The position numbers were made by a program, and so were the translations under genes. Under the pieces are notes generated by a model. That model had not been told where the DNA came from, did not search any database, and saw only the letters and a program-made list of their open reading frames with translations. DNA of 64,000 bases from Antilocapra americana (lineage: Eukaryota > Chordata > Mammalia > Artiodactyla > Antilocapridae): assembly GCA_007570785.1 (NCBI GenBank), contig ML660201.1:38682588-38746587 (forward strand), written 5' to 3'. Of this stretch, positions 1 to 11,427 are shown piece by piece (the first letter of the stretch is position 1; the number at the start of each line of letters is the position of its first letter).

Positions 1-53
<53 letters not shown>
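1..53. repeat. (TG)n microsatellite
   Basis: The window opens inside an uninterrupted TG dinucleotide run of at least 53 bases; its true left edge is outside the window. Confidence 0.97.
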
Positions 54-58
<5 letters not shown>

Positions 59-689
59 TCTAAAATTACAATACTTTGGGACTCAATCAGTTGCATTTTG
101 GGGCCCTACCAATCCCCAACACCTTTTCCTACCTTGAAAAGGCATCTTTACCTGTATGTATAAATGAAGATCTATACCAAAAAATCAGCATCAACAGTGA
201 TGGTTGCAGGCAGTGTGAGCAGCACTCAGGACATGATAGTGTAGGTGACTCTATTGAAATAGTTTCTCTTAAAGCCTTAGCTTCAACTCAGGGCTTGACT
301 GGCATCAGTATTTGAGTGAAAAAGCTTTGCTGCTAACCTACTGAACACTAGGGTCCAAGTGAAAATCCCCTACCTCCAATTCTGGCAACTGAGTGGAATT
401 CATTCTGTTTGATTCCTGAAAATGAAAACACTGAGTTCCGAATTTACTAGTTTTAATGCCCACCAGCCAAAGACGAGGAACATACCTTCATGTTCTTCTT
501 CATCAGAGTCACCGAAAAGGTTTATTGCTTGTTGCAACAAGAAGAAAACCCACCAATGGGGAACTATGGGCATCTCAGTAAGAGGGTGTTAGAGTTGAAA
601 ATGGTATAGATGATCTTACTCCAAATCAAAAATAGAGACACACATGCAGAGAATAAATACGTGGATATTAAGGAGGAAGGAAGATAAGG
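54..689. other. Intergenic DNA, nothing recognised
   Basis: AT-rich, mostly unique-looking sequence. The open frame at 76-315 has no recognisable domain and no splice or promoter context, so I do not call a gene here. Confidence 0.5.
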
Positions 690-925
690 GGTGGGTGGGA
701 TGAATCAGGCAATTAGGACTGACAGATACGTAAACTACCATGTACAAAACTGGTAGCTAATGAGAACCTACTGTATAGCACAGGAAACTCTACTCAGTAC
801 TCTCTGGTGACCTAAGTAGGAAGGACATCCAAAAAAGGAGGGGGTATATGTACACATATGGCTGATTCACTTTGCTATATGACAAAAATTGACACAGTAG
901 TGCAAAGCAACTATATAGGGTGTTA
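690..925 (+). mobile_element. L1 3'-end fragment (ruminant L1)
   Basis: The stretch has the wording of a ruminant L1 3' end: the 'tgtatagcacaggaaactct' type segment near 772-791, followed by the 'tgattcactttgctatatga' segment near 863-882. The same kind of tail recurs at 7340-7540. It is 5' truncated and diverged. Confidence 0.6.
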
Positions 926-937
926 GAGCTTATTATG

Positions 938-1158
938 ACTTCCCAGGGGGCACAGTGGTAAAGAATCCACCTGCCAATGCAGGAGACGCAAGAGAAACAT
1001 GTTCAATCCCTGGGTCAGGAAGACCCCCTTGGAGGAGGCAATGGCAACCCACTAAAGTATTCTTGCTGGTAAAATCCAATAGAGGACCCTGACAGGCTAC
1101 AATTCATGGGTCACAGAGTCAGACATGACTGAGCAACTGAGTGCACACACACACACAG
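938..1158 (+). mobile_element. Bov-tA SINE
   Basis: This is a tRNA-derived ruminant SINE. It starts with the 'acttcccaggggg' type head, has the 'gtaaagaatccacctgcc' box and ends in the BovB-like tail 'gtcagacatgactgagcaac' followed by a CA run. A target-site duplication, AGAGCTTATTAT on the left and AGAGCTTCTTAT on the right, flanks it with one mismatch. Confidence 0.9.
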
Positions 1159-1326
1159 AGCTTCTTATAGGATTTGAGGTTATGCTAGCTGATTTGGGGG
1201 AGAGTGCAGGAAAGCAAGGCTTTGCTCTGGATTGGATCCTCTGATGAAGGAGGGTAAATTCAGTACCTGTGAACATTAATAGATCTTATCTACATGACAG
1301 GAAGAATGAAATAAGGCATGGCTATA

Positions 1327-1622
1327 CCAGTCCATCCTAAAGGAGATCAGTCCTGAGTGTTCATTGGAGGGACTGACACTGAAGCTGAAACTCCAGGATT
1401 TTGGCCACCTGATGCGAAGAACTGACTCATTGGAAAAGACCCTAATGCTGGGAAAGGTTAAAGGCAGGAGGAGAAGGGGACACCAGATGATGAGATAGTC
1501 AGATGACATCACTGACTCAATGGACATGAGTTTGGGTAAACTCCGGGAGTTGGTGATGGGCAGGGAGGCCTGGAGTGCATCAGTCCATGGGGTTGCAAAC
1601 AGTCGGACACTACTGAGTAGCA
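1327..1622 (+). mobile_element. BovB LINE 3' fragment
   Basis: This is the BovB 3' terminal region, from the 'accagtccatcctaaaggag' segment to the 'gtcggacactactgagtagc' end. It aligns by eye with the 3' ends of the BovB copies at 17340-17660 and 54838-55130. It is 5' truncated and non-coding. Confidence 0.9.
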
Positions 1623-1649
1623 GGCCAGTTCCCAGAAGCCTTTTTTTTT

Positions 1650-2465
1650 TAAACTGGTAACAACATTATCTATGGTAGTTACCTTCTAATGTCAACAACT
1701 TCAAACATGACAATATTCATCTGCAAGGGTGGCAACCATGCAGAATCCTTGATAAAAATGTTTGGTCTGAGGAAAAATGCAGTCAAGTAGTCACTTAAAA
1801 AATGATTTCTGGATACCCAGTATTTTCCTTAAGACCTTGGAAAATACATGGGCATCCAATAATTTCGGATTTCCTGTGTCTATGCAGCTGGGCTCACAAA
1901 GAGTCTAAGAGTTAATGTGAAACCTGGGACAATCAAATGTGTGACAATGAGTCTAATATTTGAACTAAACAGACATACACTGAATCACCTAAAGAATATG
2001 ACAGACAGAACTTTACATTAAATTCTTCACTATACTTAGAATTTTAAAATAGTGATTTATCTGTTATATCAAAAAAATTACCATATATATGATGACATTA
2101 AAATGGACATCTGCTTTGCTGCCTAACATCTACCCTCTTCCTAAGAGGACGTAGATTTTTCTCCATTCTCAAGTAGGATTTGGGTGAGACTTCATTTCTA
2201 GTCAGTCAACTTATCTCATTTCCCTTGCTGCAGTGACTGATTTGAAACCAGACACAATCTAGCCTTAAGCCAATTAAAATGCACATTTATCGGACCACAG
2301 TGATTCATTCAGAAGTAAACATATGGTCTCAGATGATGCAAATGAAGGTGAACTCCAGGACTTTGGTTCAAAATGCTCTAATTTAAGAATATGAGATTGA
2401 AAATGCTATAGCCATTTTGTAAACCCAAGAGAACTAGCAACGGGCTGAGACAAACTAGAGAAGGA
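1650..2465. other. Intergenic DNA with possible ancient repeat
   Basis: No gene is seen. Around 2100-2270 the sequence resembles the tail of an old mammalian repeat (the 'tttgggtgagacttcatttc' type text), but it is too decayed to name. Confidence 0.35.
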
Positions 2466-2466
2466 G

Positions 2467-2750
2467 TGTCAGAGAAGGCACTGGTAACCCACTCCAGTAC
2501 TCTTGCCTGGAAAACCCCACAGACGGAGGAGCCTGGTAGGCTACAGTCCATGGGGTCACGAAGAGTCAGACATGACTGAGTGACTTCACTTTCACTTTCC
2601 ACTTTCATGCTTTGGAGAAGGAAATGGCAACCCACTCCAGTGTGCTTGCCTGGAGAATCCCAAGGACGGGGGAGCATGGTGGGCTGCCATCTATGGGGTT
2701 GCACAGAGCTGGACACAACTGAAGCGACTTAGCAGCAGCAGCATCACAGG
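2467..2750 (+). mobile_element. Bov-A2 SINE (dimeric)
   Basis: Two related monomers lie head to tail, the first around 2470-2600 and the second around 2615-2745. Each has the 'cccactccagt' and 'gcctgg' core. The element ends in a short GCA repeat (agcagcagcagca), as Bov-A2 elements do. Confidence 0.88.
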
Positions 2751-2879
2751 AGTGTAGAAAAAGGAATCTGGCAATGTTCTTTGAGCTCTGAATCTGCTCT
2801 GAGATGAATCAATTAATAATCAACCATTTATAATTGAGCCAGATTCAGGTTTTTGAGGGTATAGGAATATAAGAGACTT

Positions 2880-3010
2880 TTGTGTATTAATTTTGTATTC
2901 TGCAACTTTACTGAATTCATTGATGAACTCTAGTAGTTTTCTGGCACCATCTTTAGGATTTTCTATATATAATATCATGTCATCTGCAAACAGTGATAGT
3001 TTTGTTTTGC
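2880..3010 (-). mobile_element. L1 ORF2 fragment, inverted part
   Basis: Read on the minus strand this is the L1 ORF2 region around the reverse-transcriptase active site (the FADDM-type box, then the segment encoding KVAGYKIN-like residues). The adjoining L1 at 3255-3928 runs the other way and begins a little downstream in the consensus. That fits one 5'-inverted L1 insertion with about 240 bases of unclear sequence at the junction. Confidence 0.7.
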
Positions 3011-3254
3011 TTATTTTTTTTACAGTTTAACTTATTTTGTACTTTTAAAAGTCATTCAGTTATTGTTAGCATTGGAGAAGAAATTGAAATTATATCTGTA
3101 CTCTTTTATGAAGATAAAATTATTTATGAATTAGAGCATAATGTTAAAAAAAACACATCATAGCAAACAGAGTATTGGACCTTGAGGGTGCTTGAACTGA
3201 TTTGGTGACCATGTTATTAGTTTGCTACTATATTGTTGTCTTACATGTATAATA

Positions 3255-3928
3255 GAAATACAAAGTGAAATTACAAAAACGATCTCATTTATCACTGTAT
3301 CAAAAAAATACCTAAGAATAAACCTATTGAAGGAGGCAAAAGACTTGTACTCCGAAAACCCTAAGATGTTCATGAAAGAAAGTAAAGGTGACACAAATAG
3401 ATGGAAAGATTTTTCCTTAGATTGGAAAGATCAATATTGTCAAAATCACCGTAATATCCAAGGCAATCTGAGATTCAATGTAATTCCTATCAAATTACCA
3501 AAGGCATTTTCCACAGAATAGAACAAAATTTTTTTTAATTTGTATAGAAACACAAAAGACTCCAAATAGCTAAAGCAATTCTGAGAAAGAAAACAGAGCT
3601 GGAGGAATCAGAGGCCCTGCCTTCAGACTAATACAAAGCTACAGTCATCAAAACAGTATGATACTGGCACAAACACAGAAATATACATCAATGGAATAGG
3701 ATATAAAGCCCAATAATAAACCCATGCACCTATGGTAAATTAATCTATGACAATTAATCTGTGACAAAGATATCCAATGAAGAAAAGACAGTCTCTTCAA
3801 TAAGTGTTTCTGGGAAAACTGGGCAACTACAAGCAAAAGAAGAAAATTAGAGCACTACCTAGCAACATACACAAAAATAAACTCAAAACAGATTAAAGGC
3901 CTAAAAGTAAGGCCAGGATTATAAAACA
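3255..3928 (+). mobile_element. L1 ORF2 fragment (upstream of nested BovB)
   Basis: This is sense-strand L1 ORF2 coding sequence with stops and frameshifts. Residues like YLRINLLKEAKDLYSENPK are visible in the frame starting near 3300, then the SRFNVIPIKLPKAF-type segment. It is interrupted at about 3928 by a BovB in opposite orientation and resumes at about 6291. Confidence 0.85.
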
Positions 3929-3929
3929 C

Positions 3930-6290
3930 TTCAGCTCAGTTCAGTCACTCGGTCATGTCTGATTCTTTGCGACCCCATTGATTGCAGCATGGATGTGCTT
4001 CCCCATCCATCATTTCTGGAGCTTTTTCAACTCATGTCGATCAAGTCAGTGATATCATCCAACCATCTCATTCTCTGTCATCCCCTTCTCCTCCTGCTTT
4101 CAATCTTTCCTAGCATCAGGGTCTTTGCCAATGAGTCAGTTCTTTGCATCATATGGCCAAAGTACTGAAGCTTCATCTTCAGCATCAGTCCTTCCAATGA
4201 ATATTCAGGACTGATTTTCTTTATAATTGACTGGTTGGATCTCCTTGCAGTCCAAGGGACTCTCAAGAGTCTTCTCCAACACCACAGTTCAAAACATCAA
4301 TTCATCACTGCTCAGCTTTCGTTATAGTCCAACTCTCACATCCATACAGGACTACTGGAAAAACCATAGCTTTGACTAGATGGACCTTTGTTGCCAAAGT
4401 AATGTGTCTGCGTTTTAATATGCTGTCTAGGTTTGTCATACCTGTTCTTCCAAGGAGCAAGCATCTTTTAATTTCATGGCTGCAGTCACTATCTGCAGTG
4501 ATTTTGGAGCCCAAAATAATAAATTCTCTCACTGTTTCCATTGTTTCCCCATTTATCTGCCATGAAGTGATAGCACCAGATGCCATGATCATCACTTTCT
4601 GAACGTTGAGTTTTAAGCCAGCTTTTCACTCTCCTCTTTCACTTTCATCAAGAGGCTCTTTAGTTCTTCTTCACTTTCTGCCATAAGGGTGGTGTCATCT
4701 GTGTATCTGAGGTTACTGATATTTCTCCCTGCAATCTTGATATCAGCTTGTGCTTCATCCAGTCTGGCATTTCTCATGATGTACTATATGAGCTAAATAA
4801 GCAGGGTGACAATATACAGCCTTAACATACTACTTTCTCAGTTTGGAACCAGTCCATTGTTCCATGTCTGGTTCTAACCGTTGTTTCTTGACCTGCATAC
4901 AGATTTCTCAGAAGCAGGTAAGGTGGTCTGGTATGCCCATCTCATTAAGAATTTTCCACAGTCTGTTGTGATCCACACAGTCAAAGGCTTTGGTGTAGTC
5001 AATGAAACAGAAGTATATGTTCTTCTGGAATTCTCTTGCTTTTTCTATGATCCAATGGATACTGGCAATTTGATCTCTGTTTCATCTGACTTTCTCAATC
5101 CAGCTTGAACAGTTCATGGTTCACATACTGTTGAACCCTGGCTTGGAGAATTTTGAGCATTACTTTGCTAGCATGTGAGATGAGATGAGTGCAGTTGTGC
5201 ATAGTTTGAATATTCTTTGGGATTGCCTTTCTTAGGGATTGGAATGAAAACTGAGCTTTTCCAGTCCTGCGACCATTGCTGAGTTTTCAAAATTTGCTGA
5301 CATATTGAGTGCAGTACTTTCAAAGCATCATCTTTTAGGATCTGAAATCATTCAGCTGGAATTCCATCATCTTCAATAGCTTTGTTCATAGTGATGCTTT
5401 CTAGGGCCCACTTAACTTTGGAAACCAGGATGTCTGGTTCTAGGTGAGGGTTCACAACATCATGGTTACCTAGGTCATGAAGATCTTTTCTTGTATAGTT
5501 CTTCTGTGTATTCTTGCCACCTCTTCTTAATATCTTTTGCTTCTGTTAGGTCCACATCATTTCTATCTTTTATTGAGCCTATCTTTGCATGAAATGTTCC
5601 CATGGTATCTCTAATTTTATTGAAAATATCTGTCTTTCCTATTCTTTTGTTTTCCTCTATTTCTTTGCATTGATCACTGAGGAAGGCTTTCTTATCTCTC
5701 CCTGTTATTCTCTGGAACTCTGTATTCAAATGGGTATGTTTTCCTTGTCTCCTTTGCCTTTAGCTTCTCTTCTTTTCTAAGCTATTTGCAAGGCCTCCTC
5801 AGACCACCATTTTGCCTTTTTGCTTTTCTTCTTCTTGGGGATGGTTTTGATCATCACTTCCTGTAGAATATTACGAACACCTGTCCATAGTTCTCCAGGC
5901 ACTCTATCTATCAGATCTAATTCCTTGAATCTATTTGTCATTTCTACTGTATAATCATAAGGGGTTTGATTTAGGTCATATCTGAATGGTCTGATGGTTT
6001 TCGCTCCTTTCTTCAATTTAAGTCTGAATTTTTCAATAAGGAGTTCATGACCTGAGCCACAGTCAGCTCCTGGTGTTGATTTTGCTAACTGTATAGAGCT
6101 TCTCCATCTTTGGCTGCAAAGAATATAATTAATCTCATTTCAGTATTGACCATCTGGTGATGAGCATTTGTAGAGTCTTCTCTTGTATTGTTGAAAGAGG
6201 GTGTTTGCTATGACCCATTTTCTTGGCAAAATTCTGTTAGCCTTTGCCTTACTTCATTTTGTACTTCAAGGCCAAACTTGCCTGTTAGCC
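3930..6290 (-). mobile_element. BovB LINE, antisense, nested in L1
   Basis: On the minus strand this 2.36-kb element reads as BovB from the end of the endonuclease domain through reverse transcriptase to the 3' end, which starts here as 'ttcagctcagttcagtcact'. Recognisable minus-strand pieces are the C-terminal segment at 4305-4595 and the linker at 5475-5729 (AFLSDQCKEIEENKRIGKT). Many stops and frameshifts break it. It is 5' truncated relative to the copy at 52022-55150. Confidence 0.9.
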
Positions 6291-7540
6291 CAAGTAACAA
6301 AAGAAAAAACAGAACACTCTTTGGCATAAATCACAATGATATCTTTTTAGATTCACCTCCCAGGGTAAAGAAAATGAAAATAAATATAAACAAACTGGAC
6401 CTAATTATACTTAAAAGCTTCTGCACAGCAAAGGAAACCGTAAACAAAAGAAAAGACAATGCACAGAATGAGAGAAAATATTTGCAAATGAGGTGACTGA
6501 CAAGGGATTAATCTCCAAAATATATAACAGCTCAAGCAGTGCTGTTAAAAAAAATATATCAAAAATAGGCAGAAGATCTAAATAGATATTTCTTCAAATA
6601 AGAAATACAGATGGCAGATAGCACATGGAAAGATGCTCAACATCACTAATTATGAAAGATATGCAAATTAAAACTACAATGAGATGTTACCTGACACAGG
6701 TCAGAATGGCCATCATCAAGAAGTCTACAAACAATAAGGGCTGGACAGGTTGTGGTGAAAAGTGTGGGAATATAAATTGGCGCAGCCACTATAGAAAACA
6801 GTATGAAGGTTTCTTAAAAAACTAAAAATAAACCTACCATCTGATCCAACAATCCCAATCCTGGGCATATATTCAGAGAAAACCATAATTCAAAAAGATA
6901 CATGAACCCCAATGTTCACTGCAGCACTATTTACAACAGCTTAGTCATGGAAACACCTGAAAGTCCATTGCCAGAAGAATGGATAAAGATGTGAGATATA
7001 TATCATATATATATATCATATATATATGATATATATATATCATATATATATAAAGGAGTATTAGTCATAAAAAATAATAAAATCATGTTATTGACAGCAA
7101 CATGGATGGACCTAGCAATTATCATACTAAGTGAAATAAGTAACACAGAGAACGACAAATATTGTATGACAGCACTCTTTATGTGGAACCTAAAAAAAAA
7201 TTATGCAAATAAAATTATTTGCAAAACAGAAACAGACACCCAGACTTTGAAAGCAGATTTGTGGTTGCAGGGTATGGGAAACCTGGGATAGAGAGATAAA
7301 TTAGGAGTTTGGGATCAGCATATTCATACTTCTGCATATAAAACAGATAATCAACAGGGAGCTACTGAATAGCATAGAGAACTCAAATCAGTATTCTATA
7401 ATAGCCTATGTGGGAAAACAATCTGAGAAAGAATGGATACACCTATATGTATAACTGAATAACTTAACTATATACCTGAAACTAATACAAAATTGTTAAT
7501 TAACTATAATATAAAATAAAAATTAAATTTAGGCAAGTAT
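6291..7540 (+). mobile_element. L1 3' part (downstream of nested BovB)
   Basis: This continues the L1 interrupted at 3928: the text resumes at 'cagaacactctttggcataa', which in L1 follows the text before the BovB after a short loss. It covers the ORF2 C-terminus ([20 protein letters not shown] near 6625) and the 3' UTR, ending in an A-rich tail near 7530. It is decayed and non-coding. Confidence 0.85.
6994..7052. repeat. AT-rich palindromic tract
   Basis: Alternating TA runs are punctuated by TCATA and TATGA units, so the tract is nearly self-complementary and could extrude a cruciform. It lies in the L1 3' region and probably grew there by slippage. Confidence 0.8.
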
Positions 7541-7549
7541 ACAACAATC

Positions 7550-9185
7550 TGTTTTATAAAACAATAAAATAGACTATTTTAAAATTGTGTTAAAGGTTTT
7601 GATAAAGTACATAAAAGGTAAGTTTTGGGGAGAATTTACAATTGCAAATAAATGTTATCTCTGTCTTTCAACTTTTAGGTTAATTTACTGCATGTTTTTG
7701 ACTCTTTAAAAGTTCTTTCACTAAACTTTTTATTTTTACCTTCAATTGTAAATCCCCCTATTGTTCTACAAAACTATGATAGAAGGGTATTTCTTTAAAG
7801 ATCAGCACATATACATTTCTATTCATAATACTTGAACAAAAACATCCATTAGCATTATGGGAGATGAGTCTTTAATACTCAATCAAACCACATTAAATTA
7901 GGGCTCTAATACAAAAGATTTTATTTTGCCTTTGTTCCTTCAGTGGAAAAAAAGGATATTATAATTGTAACTTTCAGAAGAATCTACATACTAAGGTATT
8001 ATTCAAGAATATCAAATTAAATTTCAAATAATCTCACAGGAAATGTAGGAAGAGTCCACGCACTAGCTTATCCATAAGTTATACATTGTCTTTCATTAAA
8101 ATGGATCTTACACTTCTCCTGTCTAGCCATAATCCTTCCCTCTGTGCTCTAAGGCTCATCACTTCCTCCTTTTCAGGCACCTCACTGTGATTATTCTTCC
8201 TTTTGTCTCTGTCTTCAAAATCCATGCATCTCTCATTGGGAACAAATTGTAAAAATTCTCTATAAAATGCCTAACACTGTAGCTCTTGTAGTTCCTTTAT
8301 TCCCTTTCACTATCAAATGTGTTTAATTGGTGTCTTCATTTGCTCTCAGCCCTTCCTCACTTACCAATCACTTCTTAAACTACTAGAATGTGCTTCTAGG
8401 TGAATGGCTCTACAAAAGAAATCTTGCAGAGGTCACTGTTGATCTTCGTGTTACTTCGCAAGACTTACCTTATTTGACATCTTAGAAGAAGAGACATTTG
8501 ATGGCCTCTCCATATTTACTGAGAGACAGTTTTACACCACTGGTGTGAGCCTCAGCAAATACAGGGAGTCTTTCTCCTACTTTTTTGACTACTTCCTTTT
8601 GATCCTTTACTCATCTCTTACATGTCATTTCTGCCCAAACCTTTACTTTTTACTTTTTGCAGTCTCTCCATGTTTTCTCCTCAGCTATCTCTGAGTCTTT
8701 ACTTACCATTTATATTTTCATAACTCTTAATTCTGTATTTCTAACCCAAATTTCCATCCTGGGGTCTAGAATCACACATTCAACTTTCTATTCAATAGCT
8801 CCAATTGTATGTCTCATAGGAAACCCAAATATAATCCATCCAAATTTAACTGATAACATGCTCTTCCACTGGAACGACCCCCACCACTTACCCAGTTATC
8901 TGAGCAATAAACTGTGACATGATCCTTGAATCCTCCATTTCCGTTATTTCTGACATGCAGTCAACCACCGAGTAGGACCTTGTAACCCAAGCCTTTGTTC
9001 TAGCAGCAACTAGAAATCACTGAAGAGCATTAAACAGTGGAGGAACAAGACCATATTCATATATCAGAAAGATTACTCTAACTACAGAATGGAGGATGAA
9101 GGGGAGGTATCATAGGAAGGAAATTATTTTTATCTGAACTGAGGTAGCAACCATGGGGGAAAATGATACTTTAATGAATGTTATA
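7550..9185. other. Intergenic DNA with L2-like relic
   Basis: AT-rich sequence at 7550-8060 shows nothing specific. About 8100-8960 has the pyrimidine-rich wording of an old L2 LINE on the + strand ('aggtcactgttgatcttc' and 'acatttgatggcctctcca' type text). The open frame at 8657-8917 lies inside this relic and is not called a gene. Confidence 0.45.
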
Positions 9186-9189
9186 TGTC

Positions 9190-9392
9190 AAACGTGTGCA
9201 TGCGCTCTGTCCTGTCTGACTCTTTGCAGCCCCGTGGGCTGTAACCGGCCAGGCTCCTTGGTCCACTGGAGTGGGTTGCTCTTTCCTATTCCAGGGGATC
9301 TTCCCGACCCAGGGATCAAACTGTAGTCTCCTGCATCTCCTACATTGACAGATGGATTCTTTACCACTAGTACTACTTAGGAAGCCCTATGT
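9190..9392 (-). mobile_element. Bov-tA SINE
   Basis: The antisense Bov-tA order is present: the 'gtctgactctttgcagcccc' tail region first, then 'ggggatcttcccgaccc', and the head 'ttaggaagccc' at the right end. Confidence 0.88.
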
Positions 9393-9572
9393 GTCAATGA
9401 AAACAAAAATATTAGGGAAGAATGCTTTTTTGAAACCAAGAGTTAAAATGAATATACTAGAAATGACAAACATTTCTTCCCTCTACATTATCCCTTTAGA
9501 AAATATGCTATCTTATAGCCCTTTTAACACCCTATAACCCTATACCACCACCCTCAGCTGACTCATAATGAA

Positions 9573-9795
9573 ATTATTTGACTGTGATGATGATATTGAG
9601 ATGAAGTCTTCATGTCATATTATGGTATATAATGATATGTAGGAGATTATTCTTGTCCTTAGGAGATATATGCCATTACATTATGAAAATTTTTAAAGTT
9701 CAGCTAAACACACACATACACACACACACACACACCCCACACACTCTTATTGTATACCAGTATTTTTCAAGTGGTTTCTAAAAAAGTTTTCAAGG
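9573..9795 (+). repeat. Direct duplication, copy A
   Basis: This matches 11040-11280 in the same orientation, sharing for instance 'tattatggtatataatgata' and a following CA-microsatellite at 9707-9735. A BovB fragment follows copy A. It is either a local duplication about 1.47 kb apart or two copies of an unnamed interspersed repeat. Confidence 0.75.
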
Positions 9796-10118
9796 GTGTC
9801 AAACCAGTCAATCCTAAAGGAAATCAATCTTGAATATTCATTGGAAGGAATGTTGCTCAAGTTGACACTCCAATACTTTGGCCACCTGATGCAAAGAGCT
9901 GACTCACTGTGAAAGACTCCAGTGCTGGGAAAGGTTGAAGGTAAAAGGAGAAGCGGGTGGCAGAGCATGAGATGATGAGATAGCACATGAATAGACATGA
10001 ATAGATAGACATGAATCTGAGCAAACTCCAGGAGATAGTGGAGGACAGAGGATCCTGGCATGCTGCAGTCCATGCGGTCACAAAGAATCAGACACAACTC
10101 AGCCACTGTACAACAACA
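9796..10118 (+). mobile_element. BovB LINE 3' fragment
   Basis: This is BovB 3' end wording from 'ccagtcaatcctaaaggaaa' to the 'cagacacaactcagccactg' end. It is 5' truncated and sits directly after duplication copy A. Confidence 0.88.
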
Positions 10119-11039
10119 GCTGATTGTATCACCTGTGGACATCTGACTTCAAAAATAAAAATACATAGATGGGAACTACCAACTAAGACTTTTTCTACTA
10201 GGTACCTGAAATGGTGATAGTCTCCACTGACTTCTTACATTTATTTGCTTATTCTGTTGAAAGTGTTTACTTTAGAGGAGGAATTTTTCAGTACTATATA
10301 CCCAAACAAAACCGCAGAAAGAGAATAATGTCAAGAAATGTGAAATAGTCTTTGAAAGGTTAATACCTTTTAACCAAACTATTGACCTTTTAGAAATCCT
10401 ACAGAAATACTTTTTTCAATAGCTCAATGATTTGGAGGTGAGTAATGATGTTCAATTTGGGTTATTTACAATAACAAAAATTTTAAAAAGCAAAAAGTTG
10501 GAATGACTAGATGGTTAACAATAGAGTATTGATCAAGGATATACATAAAAACATTAACGATGCTTTTTTCTGTATTGTGAAACTACAGTGACTTTATTTT
10601 AGTATTTTTCAAGTTTTCTGAACTAAGTATGCATGCATTTTAAAACTAGAAACAAATAGAAAATATTAATAGAAAAGCCTACTTACCACTTTAAGCACAT
10701 AATCAATTTCAACATCACAATAATGAGACAAACTGATATCATACACCTGCAAAAGGAATATATTACATCACTTACATGGTGTTTTTTGCCCTGAGTGGTT
10801 AATTTTATCATGAGGAAGCAACTAGGAAAATAGATATTGAGAGACATTCTGTAATACAATTGACCTGAACTCTCCAAAATGTCAATGTGTTGAGAGACCC
10901 CAAATATTCTAGATTAAAGGAGAGCAAAATGACATTACAACTAAGTTTGAAATATGCTCCTTGATTGATCCTTCATGGAGAACAAAAACCTTATTTGGAG
11001 AAATATGAATATAGACTGTATGTCAGAATATCTTATTGT
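10119..11039. other. Intergenic DNA, nothing recognised
   Basis: AT-rich sequence without gene-like frames, clear promoters or repeats that I can name. Confidence 0.5.
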
Positions 11040-11280
11040 TCAATATTAAATTTTTTATTGTGATGATGATACTAAGATGTAGTGTGCATGTAGTATTATG
11101 GTATATAATGATATGTAGAAGATTATCCTTGTTCTTAGGAGATACATGCTAGCATATCATGAAAATTTAAATAGTTCAGCTAAAGTTATACACACACACA
11201 CACATTTATTATATGCCAGTGTTTTTCAAGCTGTTTTTTTCCACACTGTTTTTCAGTGTTTCTAAGCAAGGTTTTTAAGA
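11040..11280 (+). repeat. Direct duplication, copy B
   Basis: Second copy of the 9573-9795 unit, including a shorter CA run near 11190-11204. Copy B continues beyond the point where copy A meets the BovB, which suggests the BovB was inserted into A after the copies formed. Confidence 0.75.
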
Positions 11281-11299
11281 CTTTTTAAATCCTAACTAG

Positions 11300-11427
11300 C
11301 TTCCCTTGCTTCCCTCATAGATCAGTTGGTAAAGAATCCACCTACAATGCAGAAGACCCCAGTTTGATTCCTAGGTCAGGAAGATGTCCTGGAGAAGGGC
11401 TGGACTATCCACTAGAGTATTCTTGGG
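11300..11427 (+). mobile_element. Bov-tA SINE, truncated
   Basis: The head and middle of a Bov-tA ('ggtaaagaatccacctacaa' and 'aggtcaggaagatgtcctgg' segments) stop at 'gtattcttgg', exactly where a second Bov-tA begins. Confidence 0.85.

Noticed and set aside
938..1158. tRNA gene (Bov-tA copies carry tRNA-like heads)
   Set aside because: The tRNA-like part is the diverged 5' end of a SINE and does not fold into an intact tRNA; the same applies to all other Bov-tA and CHR copies.
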